DNA from: Xanthomonas euroxanthea
Lineage (GTDB): Bacteria > Pseudomonadota > Gammaproteobacteria > Xanthomonadales > Xanthomonadaceae
Reading direction: 5' to 3'
Length of the DNA: 64,000 nucleotides
NCBI RefSeq assembly: GCF_900476395.1
Contig: NZ_UIHB01000003.1
Coordinates: forward strand, 111,736 to 175,735
The notes below the pieces were generated by a model. That model was not told where the DNA came from, ran no database searches, and worked only from the letters and a program-made list of their open reading frames with translations. The translations under genes and the position numbers were made by a program. Position 1 is the stretch's first letter; each line of letters starts with the position of its first letter. Shown here one piece after another: positions 18,429-26,705 of this stretch.

Positions 18429-20081
18429 ATGAGTGCTGTTCCAGACGATATTGCTGCCGATTTCATCGTCGAGGCCCAGGAAATCCTGGATCGCCTCGGC
18501 GAACAGCTGGTGTCGCTGGAACAGGCACCTGACGAAGCCGACCAGCTGAACGCGGTGTTCCGTGGCTTCCACACGCTCAAGGGCGGCGCCGGCTTTCTGG
18601 CGATCAAGCCGATGGTCGAGCTCTGCCACGCCGCCGAGGAAACCCTGGGCATGGCGCGCTCCGGCCAGGCGGTGTTGCAGGCGCATCACTTCGATGCCGC
18701 GCAGCAGTCGCTGGATTACCTGCAGGCCATGCTGGATGCAATGGGCTCGGGCGAAGCCGTGCCGCATGCACCGGCCTCGCTGATTGCGCAGTTCGATGCC
18801 AAGAGCGGCCCGCCGGCGGTCAAGGCCGCGCCCAAGGCCGCCGCCGCAGCGCCCGCACCCGACGACGCACATGGCGCCGCTGCGCCCGGCGCCAAGGCCG
18901 CGCCCAAGGCGGCGGCCAAGGGAGCCGACGCCGAGCAGACCGTGCGCGTGGACACCAAGCGCCTGGATGCCATCGTCAACCTGATCGGCGAACTGGTGCT
19001 GTCGCGCAATCGCCTCAAGACCCTGCGCACCCGCCTGCGCGACGAGGAACTGGACCGCGCGGTCAGCACGCTGGACATCGCCACCGCACGCCTGCAGACC
19101 GCGGTGATGCGCACCCGCATGCAACCGGTCAGCAAGGTGTTCTCGCGCTTTCCCAAGGTGGCCCGCGATGTCGCGCGCACCTTGTCCAAGGAAGTGGAGC
19201 TGGAGCTGATCGGCGCCGAGACGGAACTGGACCGCAACCTGGTCGAGGCCCTGGCCGACCCGCTGGTGCACCTGGTGCGCAATGCGATCGACCACGGCAT
19301 CGAATCGCCGGCCCTGCGCGAAGCCACCGGCAAGCCGCGTAGCGGCCATGTGCGGTTGTCCGCGCAGCAGGAAGGCGACTACGTCAGCATCGAGATCCAG
19401 GACGACGGCGCCGGCATCGACCCCGAGCGCCTGCGCGAGATCGCCCGCAACAAGGGCCTGATCGACGCCGAAGCAGCCGCCCGCCTGAGCACCGACGAGT
19501 GCCTGCATCTGATCTTCATGCCGGGCTTTTCGACCAAGGCCGAGGTCACCGACATCTCCGGCCGTGGCGTGGGCATGGACGTGGTGCAATCGCGCATCCG
19601 CGAACTCAGCGGGCAGATCCAGATCCAGTCCGAACTGGGCCGCGGCAGCCGCTTCATGATCCGCGTGCCGCTGACCCTGGCGATCCTGCCGACCCTGCTG
19701 GTGCAGGCCGGCGAAGCGGTCTATGCGCTGCCGCTGGCCCGCGTGGTCGAGGTGCTGCACGCACCGCAGACCTCGCTGGGCTGGTTCGACGGCCGCGCCG
19801 TGCTGGATCGCCGCTCGCACACCCTGCCGCTGATCGACCTGCGCCGCTGGCTGGGCGTGCCGGCCGAGCAACCGCCGCTGCTGACCGTGGTGCTGCTGCA
19901 GGCCGGCGAAACCCGCTTCGGCCTGGTGGTGGACCAGGTCCGCGGCCGCGAGGAAGTGGTGATCAAGCCCCTGCCCCGCGCCCTGCGCGGCCTGCCCGGC
20001 TACGCCGGCGCCACCCTGATCGGCGACGGCCGCATGGCGCTGATCCTGGATGTGGATGGGCTGCGTTCCAGCGATCATTGA
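18429..20081 (+). CDS. cheA: CheA, chemotaxis histidine kinase (set 1, lacks P2)
   Basis: A 550-residue CheA. P1 carries the phospho-histidine H48 in FHTLKGGAG. An Ala/Pro-rich linker (about 108-165) leads directly to the P3 dimerisation helices (starting EQTVRVDTKRLDAIVNLIGE), then the P4 ATPase (N box HLVRNAIDHG, DDGAGID, GRGVGMDVV) and the P5 CheW-like domain (about 400-550). No P2 CheY/CheB-binding domain is recognisable, so it is shorter than E. coli CheA. It starts 2 nt after cheZ. A decayed duplicate of its 3' third lies about 2.5 kb downstream at 22556-23325. Confidence 0.94.
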   Translation: MSAVPDDIAADFIVEAQEILDRLGEQLVSLEQAPDEADQLNAVFRGFHTLKGGAGFLAIKPMVELCHAAEETLGMARSGQAVLQAHHFDAAQQSLDYLQAMLDAMGSGEAVPHAPASLIAQFDAKSGPPAVKAAPKAAAAAPAPDDAHGAAAPGAKAAPKAAAKGADAEQTVRVDTKRLDAIVNLIGELVLSRNRLKTLRTRLRDEELDRAVSTLDIATARLQTAVMRTRMQPVSKVFSRFPKVARDVARTLSKEVELELIGAETELDRNLVEALADPLVHLVRNAIDHGIESPALREATGKPRSGHVRLSAQQEGDYVSIEIQDDGAGIDPERLREIARNKGLIDAEAAARLSTDECLHLIFMPGFSTKAEVTDISGRGVGMDVVQSRIRELSGQIQIQSELGRGSRFMIRVPLTLAILPTLLVQAGEAVYALPLARVVEVLHAPQTSLGWFDGRAVLDRRSHTLPLIDLRRWLGVPAEQPPLLTVVLLQAGETRFGLVVDQVRGREEVVIKPLPRALRGLPGYAGATLIGDGRMALILDVDGLRSSDH

Positions 20082-20381
20082 AGTATCGCGGTAGTGCGGC
20101 CAACGCAGCCCAGGCCGACTGTGGAAGATTTAAACGACCAGCGTGTGCAAACAGGGCCACGATGGCCGAGCGCGCTGCCTTCAGACGTTTCGTCCGGGCC
20201 GCTCAGTCATCCATCCGGGAGTCAAGGGTACGGGTAAGCCCCATACCACCAACAGCTCCCGGATGGATGGTGTTTCCGTCACGTAAGCTCGGCATGCTTG
20301 ACGCTCACGCTGATCCGCTGCCAATACGGACCGTCACTGCGCGAGCAAGACCACATCCGGAAGCTTGCTCATCAACAGCTC
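20082..20381. other. Gene-free stretch after cheA with a 14-bp inverted repeat
   Basis: 300 bases without a gene. It contains a perfect 14-bp inverted repeat (CATCCATCCGGGAG at 20208-20221 and its complement at 20256-20269) with a 34-nt loop. There is no T-tract, so it is not a classical terminator; it could be a REP-like element or a remnant of whatever inserted here. Confidence 0.6.
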
Positions 20382-21008
20382 TCAGATCGGGGTATAAAGG
20401 CAAATTTGGCGTTCGAACTCAGGCAGGTAGCCATCCACCGTTTGGCCTGCCCCATTGAACGTGCATAAGGTAAACCTTCCCCACTTGCCAGAGAAATCCG
20501 ACGCAGTGAAGTGTGGTGGACAGGCTGCGAACTGTCCGGCGACACGATAGGTTTTGGCCGAGATCATCTTGATCCGCCCCATTCGCTCACCGACCCAATT
20601 GGCGGCCCGGCCCTCAAAGCCATGATCCGGTTGACAGGTCACCGACTCGGACCGCTCGTGGCATGCCGACCAGCTTTTACCGCCCCCGCCGCTTAGGGAA
20701 AACGCGCCCCAGACCGGTGGAATGGGCGGCTCCCAACTTGCGCCGATGTTAAAGGACTGCTCCACACACTGGCTCGTACCCGAGGTTTCCTGCCCTTGGA
20801 TGCATGCACCACCACCTCCTCTTGGGCAGGCGATGGCATTGGTGGACTTGTTGACATAGTAGGCCTTCTGCTGGTGCCCGAGCCATTGCTGAAAATTGTC
20901 TTTTATGGTCTGTGCCTGCGCAGAACCGATTGACACAAGTGACAGCGCCACAATCGCCAACATGTTTCGAAATCGTAGGCGCCGACCAGATTGGTGATGC
21001 TCAAACAT
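20382..21008 (-). CDS. Exported cysteine-rich protein of unknown function
   Basis: 208 residues. A signal peptide is evident (basic MFEHHQSGRRLRFRN, hydrophobic MLAIVALSLVSIG, cleavage after SAQA). The mature part is glycine- and cysteine-rich, with about eight cysteines spread along it, suggesting disulfides in the periplasm or outside. I do not recognise a family. The ATG at 21008 is preceded by GGAG at a good distance; upstream codons lack such a site. Local base composition is clearly lower in GC than the flagellar genes. It is transcribed in the same direction as, and 271 nt after, another unknown gene. Confidence 0.75.
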   Translation of the reverse strand: MFEHHQSGRRLRFRNMLAIVALSLVSIGSAQAQTIKDNFQQWLGHQQKAYYVNKSTNAIACPRGGGGACIQGQETSGTSQCVEQSFNIGASWEPPIPPVWGAFSLSGGGGKSWSACHERSESVTCQPDHGFEGRAANWVGERMGRIKMISAKTYRVAGQFAACPPHFTASDFSGKWGRFTLCTFNGAGQTVDGYLPEFERQICLYTPI

Positions 21009-21279
21009 AAATATGCTCCAAAAGAGGCGGAAGGATTGTTCTGAAATATCGCAAATCGCGCTGCGCGCCCAATTCAAACGCATGAGCGGAATAATTACTG
21101 CAATAATCACTTCAAAGGCAGATGCATCAGATGTAAAAATGTTTAAAACGCACTTCCCTGCCGATAACAAACCAATACCCCGGGACGCATCCGGCTATAC
21201 GGACCCGCTCCACTGCATCGGCAACTCCGGAGTAGGACGCCGATTGTCGGTCATCGGTATTACCGGTTCGAACAGGTGA

Positions 21280-22281
21280 TCAGGGTCCCTGCGAAACAAC
21301 AGCGTTGTAGTGCGCCACTGCGGCTGCTGGAAGAGACCCTCGCGCGACGGCGGACGCAAGTGCTGACCTTAGTGCTGGCGTCAGCTCTACATCGCCGCTG
21401 GAGACCGAATAAAGCGTCTGATCGACCATCCACGGGTTGGCTCCATCTTTCCTGATGAAGCCGGCGGCGAGATTTGCGGCATCTTCGGGTGAGGAGAGTT
21501 GATAGATTTTTTGCGCTGCGATCCCGCGCACTGATTTATCCTGATCGTTGGATACAAGAGAACTCATTTGCGATACGGCTGCTTTGCGCAATTGCGCAGC
21601 GTCCAGCGAATCATCCTTTTCCAGCGTGCCGATGAGGTTCAACGATGCGACAGCAGTCCCGCTCCCAATGCCATGCGTACTGAGGCCGGCAATGGCATCG
21701 ACGATAACCGGCTTGGGGGCCTGGCCCGGAAAGCCCGAATAGGTTTCGTACATGTGCTGGTATGACTCCTTGTCCTTGCTGTCCCATATCCGCTTGGCCT
21801 CGTCCAGCATGACTGCACGACCTACAGGCCCAACTGCGAGCATGTTCCGCATGATGTCGCGCCGCATCGCCTTGTCGGCCGGGATTTGACGGTAATACTC
21901 AGAGACCGCCTTGCGGGTGTTCTTATCGCTTTCGAGCGCCAATGCAAGCCGATAGGCAAATGCGTCCCGCTCTGCCAGCGTCATTGTCCGATCCGAGTAG
22001 AGCCTTGAAAAAAACCCATTGAGATGTGACACGACATTGCCCGCCGTGAAAGATTGATCGCTCGCTGAAAGTTCTGAAAAATCAGATGCATCCCATTGCC
22101 CATTGGCGTTGCCATTAGGAGAAATGCTTTTAACCATTGGACGATCCTCACCGGAGGATCTTGCAACTCCAGGCATGGTCGATCCGCTGGTTTGCGCGCC
22201 ATGCGCAACATAGAGAGCAGCTGCGGCAAACAGCCCCGCAATGACAACCAAAATAAAGACCGACCTCGTTGAACCAGACAT
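21280..22281 (-). CDS. Membrane-anchored or exported helical protein, unknown
   Basis: 333 residues. A hydrophobic segment near the N-terminus (VFILVVIAGLFAAAALYV, about residues 9-26) is either an uncleaved anchor or a signal peptide; the rest is soluble, Ala-rich and apparently all-helical, with a pattern like HEAT/TPR-type solenoids but no clear consensus. The ATG at 22281 follows an excellent AGGAGG Shine-Dalgarno, favouring it over a start 9 codons upstream. Local GC is low, and AT-rich DNA at 22310-22560 probably holds its promoter. Function unknown. Confidence 0.75.
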   Translation of the reverse strand: MSGSTRSVFILVVIAGLFAAAALYVAHGAQTSGSTMPGVARSSGEDRPMVKSISPNGNANGQWDASDFSELSASDQSFTAGNVVSHLNGFFSRLYSDRTMTLAERDAFAYRLALALESDKNTRKAVSEYYRQIPADKAMRRDIMRNMLAVGPVGRAVMLDEAKRIWDSKDKESYQHMYETYSGFPGQAPKPVIVDAIAGLSTHGIGSGTAVASLNLIGTLEKDDSLDAAQLRKAAVSQMSSLVSNDQDKSVRGIAAQKIYQLSSPEDAANLAAGFIRKDGANPWMVDQTLYSVSSGDVELTPALRSALASAVARGSLPAAAVAHYNAVVSQGP

Positions 22282-22555
22282 CAATTCACCCTCCTGCTCT
22301 CGATTCAAGACTGACTATGGACGCCAAATTCCACCAAGTCGCGATAATATACCTAGTTATCAATTCACTCGCACCAGCATCTATACACATGTAAATATCC
22401 AGATTTAGATCCAACCCCCTCCGGGCATTTAAGGTAAGCGACTGCCTTTAAGCTTTTATGTCGCGCGGTGACAAAAAAACAAAATCATTCCAAAATTATT
22501 TTGATAAAACAGGAAAATAATATTCCAAGTTTCTTGCCGGAACAGGCTATTGGCA

Positions 22556-23325
22556 AATCGAATTGCCCGCCCTGCGGGATGCCACTAACAGGCGGTGTTC
22601 GCCTGTCCGCGCGGCAGGAATGCGACTACGTCAGTATCAAAATCTAGGACGACGGCGCCGGCGTCGATCCCGAGCGTCTGCGCGAGATCGCCCGCAACAA
22701 GGGCTTGATCGACGCCGAGGCCGCCGCCTGAGCACCGACGAGTGCCTGCATCTGATCTTCATGCCGGGCTTCTCGACCAAGGCGGAGGTCACCGACATCT
22801 CCGGCCGTGGCGTGGGCATGGACGTGGTGCAATCGCGCATCCGCGAACTCAGCGGGCAGATCCAGATCCAGTCCGAACTGGGCCGCGGCAGCCGCTTAAT
22901 GATCCGCGTGCCGCTGACCCTGGCGATCCTGCCGACCCTGCTGGTGCAGGCCGGCGAAGCGGTCTATGCGCTGCCGCTGGCGCGCGTGGTCGAGGTGCTG
23001 CACGCCCCGCAGACCTCGCTGGGCTGGTTCGACGGCCGCGCCGTGCTGGACCGCCGCTCGCACACATTGCCGCTGATCGACCTGCGTCGCTGGCTGGGCG
23101 TGCCCGCCGAACAACCGCCGCTGCTGACGGTGGTTGTTGCTGCAGGCCGGCGAAACCCGCTTCGGCCTGGTGGTGGACCAGGTGCGCGGCCGCGAGGAAG
23201 TGGTGATCAAGCCCCTGCCCCGTGCCCTGCGCGGCCTGCCCGGCTACGCCGGCGCCACCCTGATCGGCGATGGCCGCATGGCGCTGATCCTGGATGTGGA
23301 TGGATTGCGCTCCAGCGATCATTGA
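22556..23325 (+). pseudogene. Decayed duplicate of the cheA 3' end
   Basis: The sequence closely matches cheA codons of about 290-550 (half of the ATPase and the whole CheW-like domain), ending at the same stop codon as the intact gene. It is broken: a CAG has become TAG at 22645-22647, about 4 nt are missing near 22730, one extra base lies near 23131, and about 11 nt are missing near 22595. There is no start or kinase N-terminus. The copies differ by scattered substitutions, so this is a separate, older or foreign-derived allele rather than an assembly artefact. Confidence 0.92.
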
Positions 23326-23329
23326 CGTT

Positions 23330-23380
23330 GGGGATTCGGGATTCGGGATTGGGAGAATCGGGAATCGGGAATCGGGAATC
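23330..23380. repeat. Short tandem GGGATTC / GGGAATC repeat
   Basis: Several consecutive 7-8 nt units immediately after the cheA remnant. The same simple repeat type occurs at 9952-9986 in the other orientation. Confidence 0.7.
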
Positions 23381-23407
23381 GTCAAGACGATCCTGGTTGC
23401 CTGATCT

Positions 23408-23442
23408 AACGACAACGGCCGCGTACTGCGGCCGTTGTCGTT
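23408..23442. terminator. Strong bidirectional hairpin terminator
   Basis: A perfect 15-bp stem (AACGACAACGGCCGC with its complement) around the loop GTACT. It lies 18 nt beyond the stop codon of the effector gene on the minus strand and about 80 nt after the cheA remnant on the plus strand. Flanking T/A runs are short, so termination is likely but not textbook. Confidence 0.75.
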
Positions 23443-23459
23443 ATCTCGTTGCGAAACAC

Positions 23460-24938
23460 TCAGCGCGTCATCGACGGACCAGCCTGGCTGACGGATTGCT
23501 GGGACTGCTCCAGCGCCTGCTGCTGTTCGCGCGCCTGAGCCTGAGTCTGGTTGATTACCTGCAGGCGATCGAACGACTGGGTCTCTGGTGTCTGCACGGC
23601 GTCCATGGTCGACATATGGGCACGCTGGTGAGCCGGGTCGTTGAGGGCGCCCTGAACGACGAAGACCTTCTCGCCGCCCGCCAGCTGAGCCGTTGGGTTG
23701 TTGAGCACCACATGATCCACCCGCGACAACCCTTCCTCTTTTGCCAGCGACAGCAAGCTGGCCGTCATGCGCTGGCTCGATGCATCCCACTCCCTGCCAT
23801 GCTGGGCATCGAGCTTTTGCACCCCATCCCTAATTTGCTGGTAAAGCGAGTGATCCGCGTGGCCAGGGTCTGATGGAAGGAGCTGAGCTGATGAGCCTGG
23901 CAGCTGGGGATCGCGTTCCCGCAGTTCCTGTTCCAGTTCGCGTGCAGTGATGGGCGAGACGTGCAGGTGCGTATTCTTGCTGTGCTGGAACAAGCCGGGC
24001 GTCGGTGGCTGCGTGCTGCTGTCGAGGTAAGGCATGGGGCGGGTATTGCTGCCCAGGTCGATGCCGTTGCGCTCCAGGATCTCTTCCTTCAATCCCAAGC
24101 GCTGCATGTCCAGGATCATCGGCTGTTCCGGGTCTCCTGGCTTTGGCTTGTTGTAGTGGCGCTCGTAGATGGCAGCCGTTCCAACCACCCACGGGCCGTA
24201 GTGGTTGGCGTAGTCGGACTGACCCGTATAGCCGATGCGAGTGCTCTTGGCATCCTTGTCGAAGAAGTTTGCACCCATTGCCTCGACGTTGGCAGGAGTG
24301 ACGGGCATCGTCATATCTGCGTTCAAGGTAAGGTTGGACTTGAGGGCGTAATTGAATCGCGGCATTCCGCCAGTTCGATCAATGAAGTCGTGCATACGGC
24401 CGGGTGCTTCCCGAAAGATATCTTCCAGGGAGGCATCCGGCTTTGCTTGCTTTACCCTACTGACGGTTGCATTCCAGCCTGCAATTTCTGCGCTTGCTTC
24501 ATCTACACGGTTGCTTGATAAAACCTTCTCCGCTGCGTCCGAATAATCGTGCGTTGTCTTGGCTATCTGCACCGCTGCGGTTTCGAACGCCTTACGGGAA
24601 GCAGCTGCAGTTGGGCTGTACATGGCGTGCTGTAGTTCATGCCCCAGCACAAACGTCATGTCACCGGAATCAAGCAACTTTCCGCCAGGCCCATTGGAAA
24701 GCCTGGACAGCGGCAGCCGGATGGAATTCTCATCCGGCGTAAACGTCCCGCCTGCATTCGGATCAGTCAGAGGTTTTAGACTGAGTACGCTTTGCTTGGC
24801 AACCGCATCATTGAATTGGTCAAGCAGAACCGGCGATGCGGCAAGCACACCCTGTAGATTGATGACATGTTCGGGGGTGACGCCTAGCTGGCGGCCGAAG
24901 TCATCAACAATGGCTTGCGCCTGTGGACTCAAAGGCAT
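23460..24938 (-). CDS. Probable T4SS effector (X-Tfe): zinc metallopeptidase with XVIPCD-like tail
   Basis: 492 residues without a signal peptide. The N-terminal half carries a zincin motif HELQH at 100-104 and candidate third-ligand glutamates in DEASAEIAGW (E147/E151). The C-terminal ~130 residues (about 362-492) match the Xanthomonas VirD4-interacting domain: GLSRVDHVVLN, GGEKVFVVQGALNDPAH and a glutamine-rich end. In Xanthomonas such tails direct antibacterial toxins into the VirB/D4 type IV system. A lipoprotein gene starts the same operon and ends 14 nt upstream, the typical immunity position. I chose the ATG at 24938 because AAGGAA precedes it. The peptidase role and target are inferred. 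Confidence 0.85.
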   Translation of the reverse strand: MPLSPQAQAIVDDFGRQLGVTPEHVINLQGVLAASPVLLDQFNDAVAKQSVLSLKPLTDPNAGGTFTPDENSIRLPLSRLSNGPGGKLLDSGDMTFVLGHELQHAMYSPTAAASRKAFETAAVQIAKTTHDYSDAAEKVLSSNRVDEASAEIAGWNATVSRVKQAKPDASLEDIFREAPGRMHDFIDRTGGMPRFNYALKSNLTLNADMTMPVTPANVEAMGANFFDKDAKSTRIGYTGQSDYANHYGPWVVGTAAIYERHYNKPKPGDPEQPMILDMQRLGLKEEILERNGIDLGSNTRPMPYLDSSTQPPTPGLFQHSKNTHLHVSPITARELEQELRERDPQLPGSSAQLLPSDPGHADHSLYQQIRDGVQKLDAQHGREWDASSQRMTASLLSLAKEEGLSRVDHVVLNNPTAQLAGGEKVFVVQGALNDPAHQRAHMSTMDAVQTPETQSFDRLQVINQTQAQAREQQQALEQSQQSVSQAGPSMTR

Positions 24939-24952
24939 GGCCGTTCCTTGGG

Positions 24953-25591
24953 TTAACGGATGTAGATCCATTCAACGCAGTGGTGCTCCACCCGCTCCTG
25001 CGGTGCATCGGCCTCACCTCGTGGAAACACCTCCACCCGCATGCCTGGGCGGCTGAAGAAGTCACTCATCCATCGCCCGTCTTCCACCATGTTGCGTTGG
25101 CGTACAAACCCGATGTTTTCCAGCTTCTTGGTAAACGTATCGAAATCGATCCCGCAGATCTCCGTCATGGACGGGGAAGCACCCGCTTGCGCTGGAATAA
25201 AAGTGAACTCGAACCAACGCCCCGCAGTAGGCGTCTGATCCATCCCAAAGCTGTAACCCCACTCATTGGTAAGCGGAGCACTGGCGCCATAACGCTTGGG
25301 ATCAGCTGCCGCACGCGTCACCGGAACCCCCATTTTGGACTGCAGGTAGTCGGGTGTCAGATCGTCCAGTCCGTGAATTGCTTGAATCAATGCAAGCATG
25401 CGGGTGAGCGCATCCTCTGCCGTTCGTATCGGCCCGCTGGGTTCGCTGCCAACAGGAGTGACTTTGGATTCGGCTGAGGAATTCATGGCGGATGTCTCCG
25501 TGACGGTTGCCGGAGCTGCGCCGCCCGCCGCGTGGGCGCAAGCTCCCAGAGCCAGGGTGGCGAGCAAGGCGTAGAGGGGGCGCGCGATCAT
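24953..25591 (-). CDS. Lipoprotein, probable immunity protein (X-Tfi) for the adjacent effector
   Basis: 212 residues beginning MIARPLYALLATLALGAC, a lipoprotein signal with lipobox LGAC (cysteine about residue 18). The mature part is soluble, with no known enzyme motif. Lipoproteins encoded directly upstream of XVIPCD effectors usually neutralise them in the periplasm; that context is the basis for the call. The stop lies 14 nt before the effector start, so both are in one transcript. An upstream extension of the frame to 26170 is implausible because it runs through the SymE gene in another frame. Confidence 0.78.
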   Translation of the reverse strand: MIARPLYALLATLALGACAHAAGGAAPATVTETSAMNSSAESKVTPVGSEPSGPIRTAEDALTRMLALIQAIHGLDDLTPDYLQSKMGVPVTRAAADPKRYGASAPLTNEWGYSFGMDQTPTAGRWFEFTFIPAQAGASPSMTEICGIDFDTFTKKLENIGFVRQRNMVEDGRWMSDFFSRPGMRVEVFPRGEADAPQERVEHHCVEWIYIR

Positions 25592-25677
25592 GAAGCGTCC
25601 GTTGTGCGCTGGTGTGGCGGGGACGCTAGTGGCATCCGGCACCGAGGTCAATCGCAAGGGGTCTGGCAGCCGCAGCA

Positions 25678-26094
25678 TCATCGCCGCACGCTGCGCGCCT
25701 TGGCCGGCACCTCCACCGGCAGCAACACCTCCATCAGCAGCTGCCCCGCGCTGGCGGTGATGCGTAGCTTGGTGCCGATGGCAAAGCCCAGTTGTTCCAG
25801 CCATAGGCCGCTGAGGCGGACGTGGGGCACGTGCTGGTCGCCGGCGTGGTCGTGGGCACCGGGGTAATGGGTGTAGCTGACGGTGCATTGGCGCGGGCGG
25901 CGGGCGCGGCGGGGTGCGCGCAGCGTGCCGGGGCCTTGCGGAGAGGCGTCCGGGTCGGGTGGCAGCATCGGTGGCAGCTTGGTGCGTTCGGGCTCCACAA
26001 CCACCCACTGCACCCGCTTGGGCGGCGTGGGGCGCGTGCGGGTGCGGGCGGGTCGTGCGCTGGCAGATGCCGTAGGTGGGCGGCGGCGTGTCAT
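25678..26094 (-). CDS. SymE-family toxin
   Basis: 138 residues. The C-terminal half matches SymE, an AbrB-like fold that acts as an SOS-induced type I toxin/RNA-cleaving or nucleoid-binding protein in E. coli: CTVSYTHYPG followed by VPHVRLSGLWLEQLGFAIG and a short beta strand region ending LLMEVLLPV. The N-terminal half is basic, proline-rich and probably disordered. Its ATG overlaps the stop of the small upstream gene (ATGA), with GGAGG just before, so translation is coupled. It is named from motif only; I leave the symbol blank because regulation may differ from symE/symR. Confidence 0.8.
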   Translation of the reverse strand: MTRRRPPTASASARPARTRTRPTPPKRVQWVVVEPERTKLPPMLPPDPDASPQGPGTLRAPRRARRPRQCTVSYTHYPGAHDHAGDQHVPHVRLSGLWLEQLGFAIGTKLRITASAGQLLMEVLLPVEVPAKARSVRR

Positions 26095-26357
26095 GGCGCC
26101 TCCGGGTGGTGGTTGGTGGATGCGGCGACGCGCTGCTGCAACGCCACGGCCCTGCGTGCGAACCGGTCACGCGAGTTGTGCGGCAACACAGCGAGCTGGC
26201 GACTCAGCGGATGCGCGGGATGGGCGCTCGCCTGCTCAACAGCCGCGCGCGCGTCGAGCCGGCGCAGCACCTCGACCACATCCCACCGCAGGCGGTGAGC
26301 GGAAGCTGGCAACAGATCAACCGGCACAGATGCCGGCATGGATGATGCGGTAGACAT
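26091..26357 (-). CDS. Small protein of unknown function, coupled to the SymE-like gene
   Basis: 88 residues starting MSTASSMPASVPVDLLP, with a helical central part rich in Arg and Ala (RLRWDVVEVLRRLDARAAVEQ). No domain is recognised and no signal peptide is present. The ATG at 26357 is preceded by GGAGG at an appropriate spacing. It overlaps the SymE-like gene by 4 nt, and its leader contains the large folded element at 26408-26581. Being the first gene of a toxin operon it could be an antidote, a regulator or only a translation-coupling leader; nothing in the sequence decides. Confidence 0.7.
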   Translation of the reverse strand: MSTASSMPASVPVDLLPASAHRLRWDVVEVLRRLDARAAVEQASAHPAHPLSRQLAVLPHNSRDRFARRAVALQQRVAASTNHHPEAP

Positions 26358-26407
26358 GGCAACGCCCTCCTGGAACAACCCAAGAACCGCCGCCAACGGC
26401 GACGGGA

Positions 26408-26581
26408 TGTCGGGAGGTTCGAAACCGCTAGTAGCCGGCGGGCGTATTCCCCTTGCGGGTGTTGTATTAGCCGCCCTCCCGACACAGGCATTGCGTCGGC
26501 TTGTACCTGCGGAATGCAGGCACAAAAAACCCACCGGTTTGACGGAGGTGGGTACCGCTACTAGAGGAGTTTCGACGCTCC
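26408..26581 (-). ncRNA. Highly structured leader / candidate regulatory RNA
   Basis: About 170 nt with many complementary segments. Outer pairing joins 26413-26425 to 26569-26581 (GGAG and TCGAAAC with complements) and 26428-26435 to 26557-26564 (CTAGTAGC/GCTACTAG). Inside are hairpins GGCGG...CCGCC, CCTGC...GCAGG and ACCCACC...GGTGGGT; on the minus strand the last is followed by T6, like a terminator. A competing perfect 10-bp pairing joins 26408-26417 to 26475-26484 (TGTCGGGAGG and complement), excluding part of the first fold. It lies 51 nt upstream of the small gene of the SymE operon. It may be a phage C4-like antisense RNA or a new leader element; the strand is inferred from gene direction. 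Confidence 0.55.
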
Positions 26582-26705
26582 TTGGGCCTAGATTGCAAGC
26601 ACACGGTCTGGCGTGTCAATACACGCTGTCGGGTCTCGCGCGGCTGCGTGCGCCGCTGGCGCAGTTCCATACGAGCCACGCAAGCCGAGCGCCGTTGCCT
26701 GATAA

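Noticed and set aside
20208..20269. Terminal inverted repeats of an insertion sequence
   Set aside because: The arms are only 34 nt apart and no transposase gene is associated; it is just a hairpin.
22556..23325. A second functional cheA
   Set aside because: An in-frame TAG, at least two frameshifts and the absence of P1, P3 and a start codon show it is a remnant.
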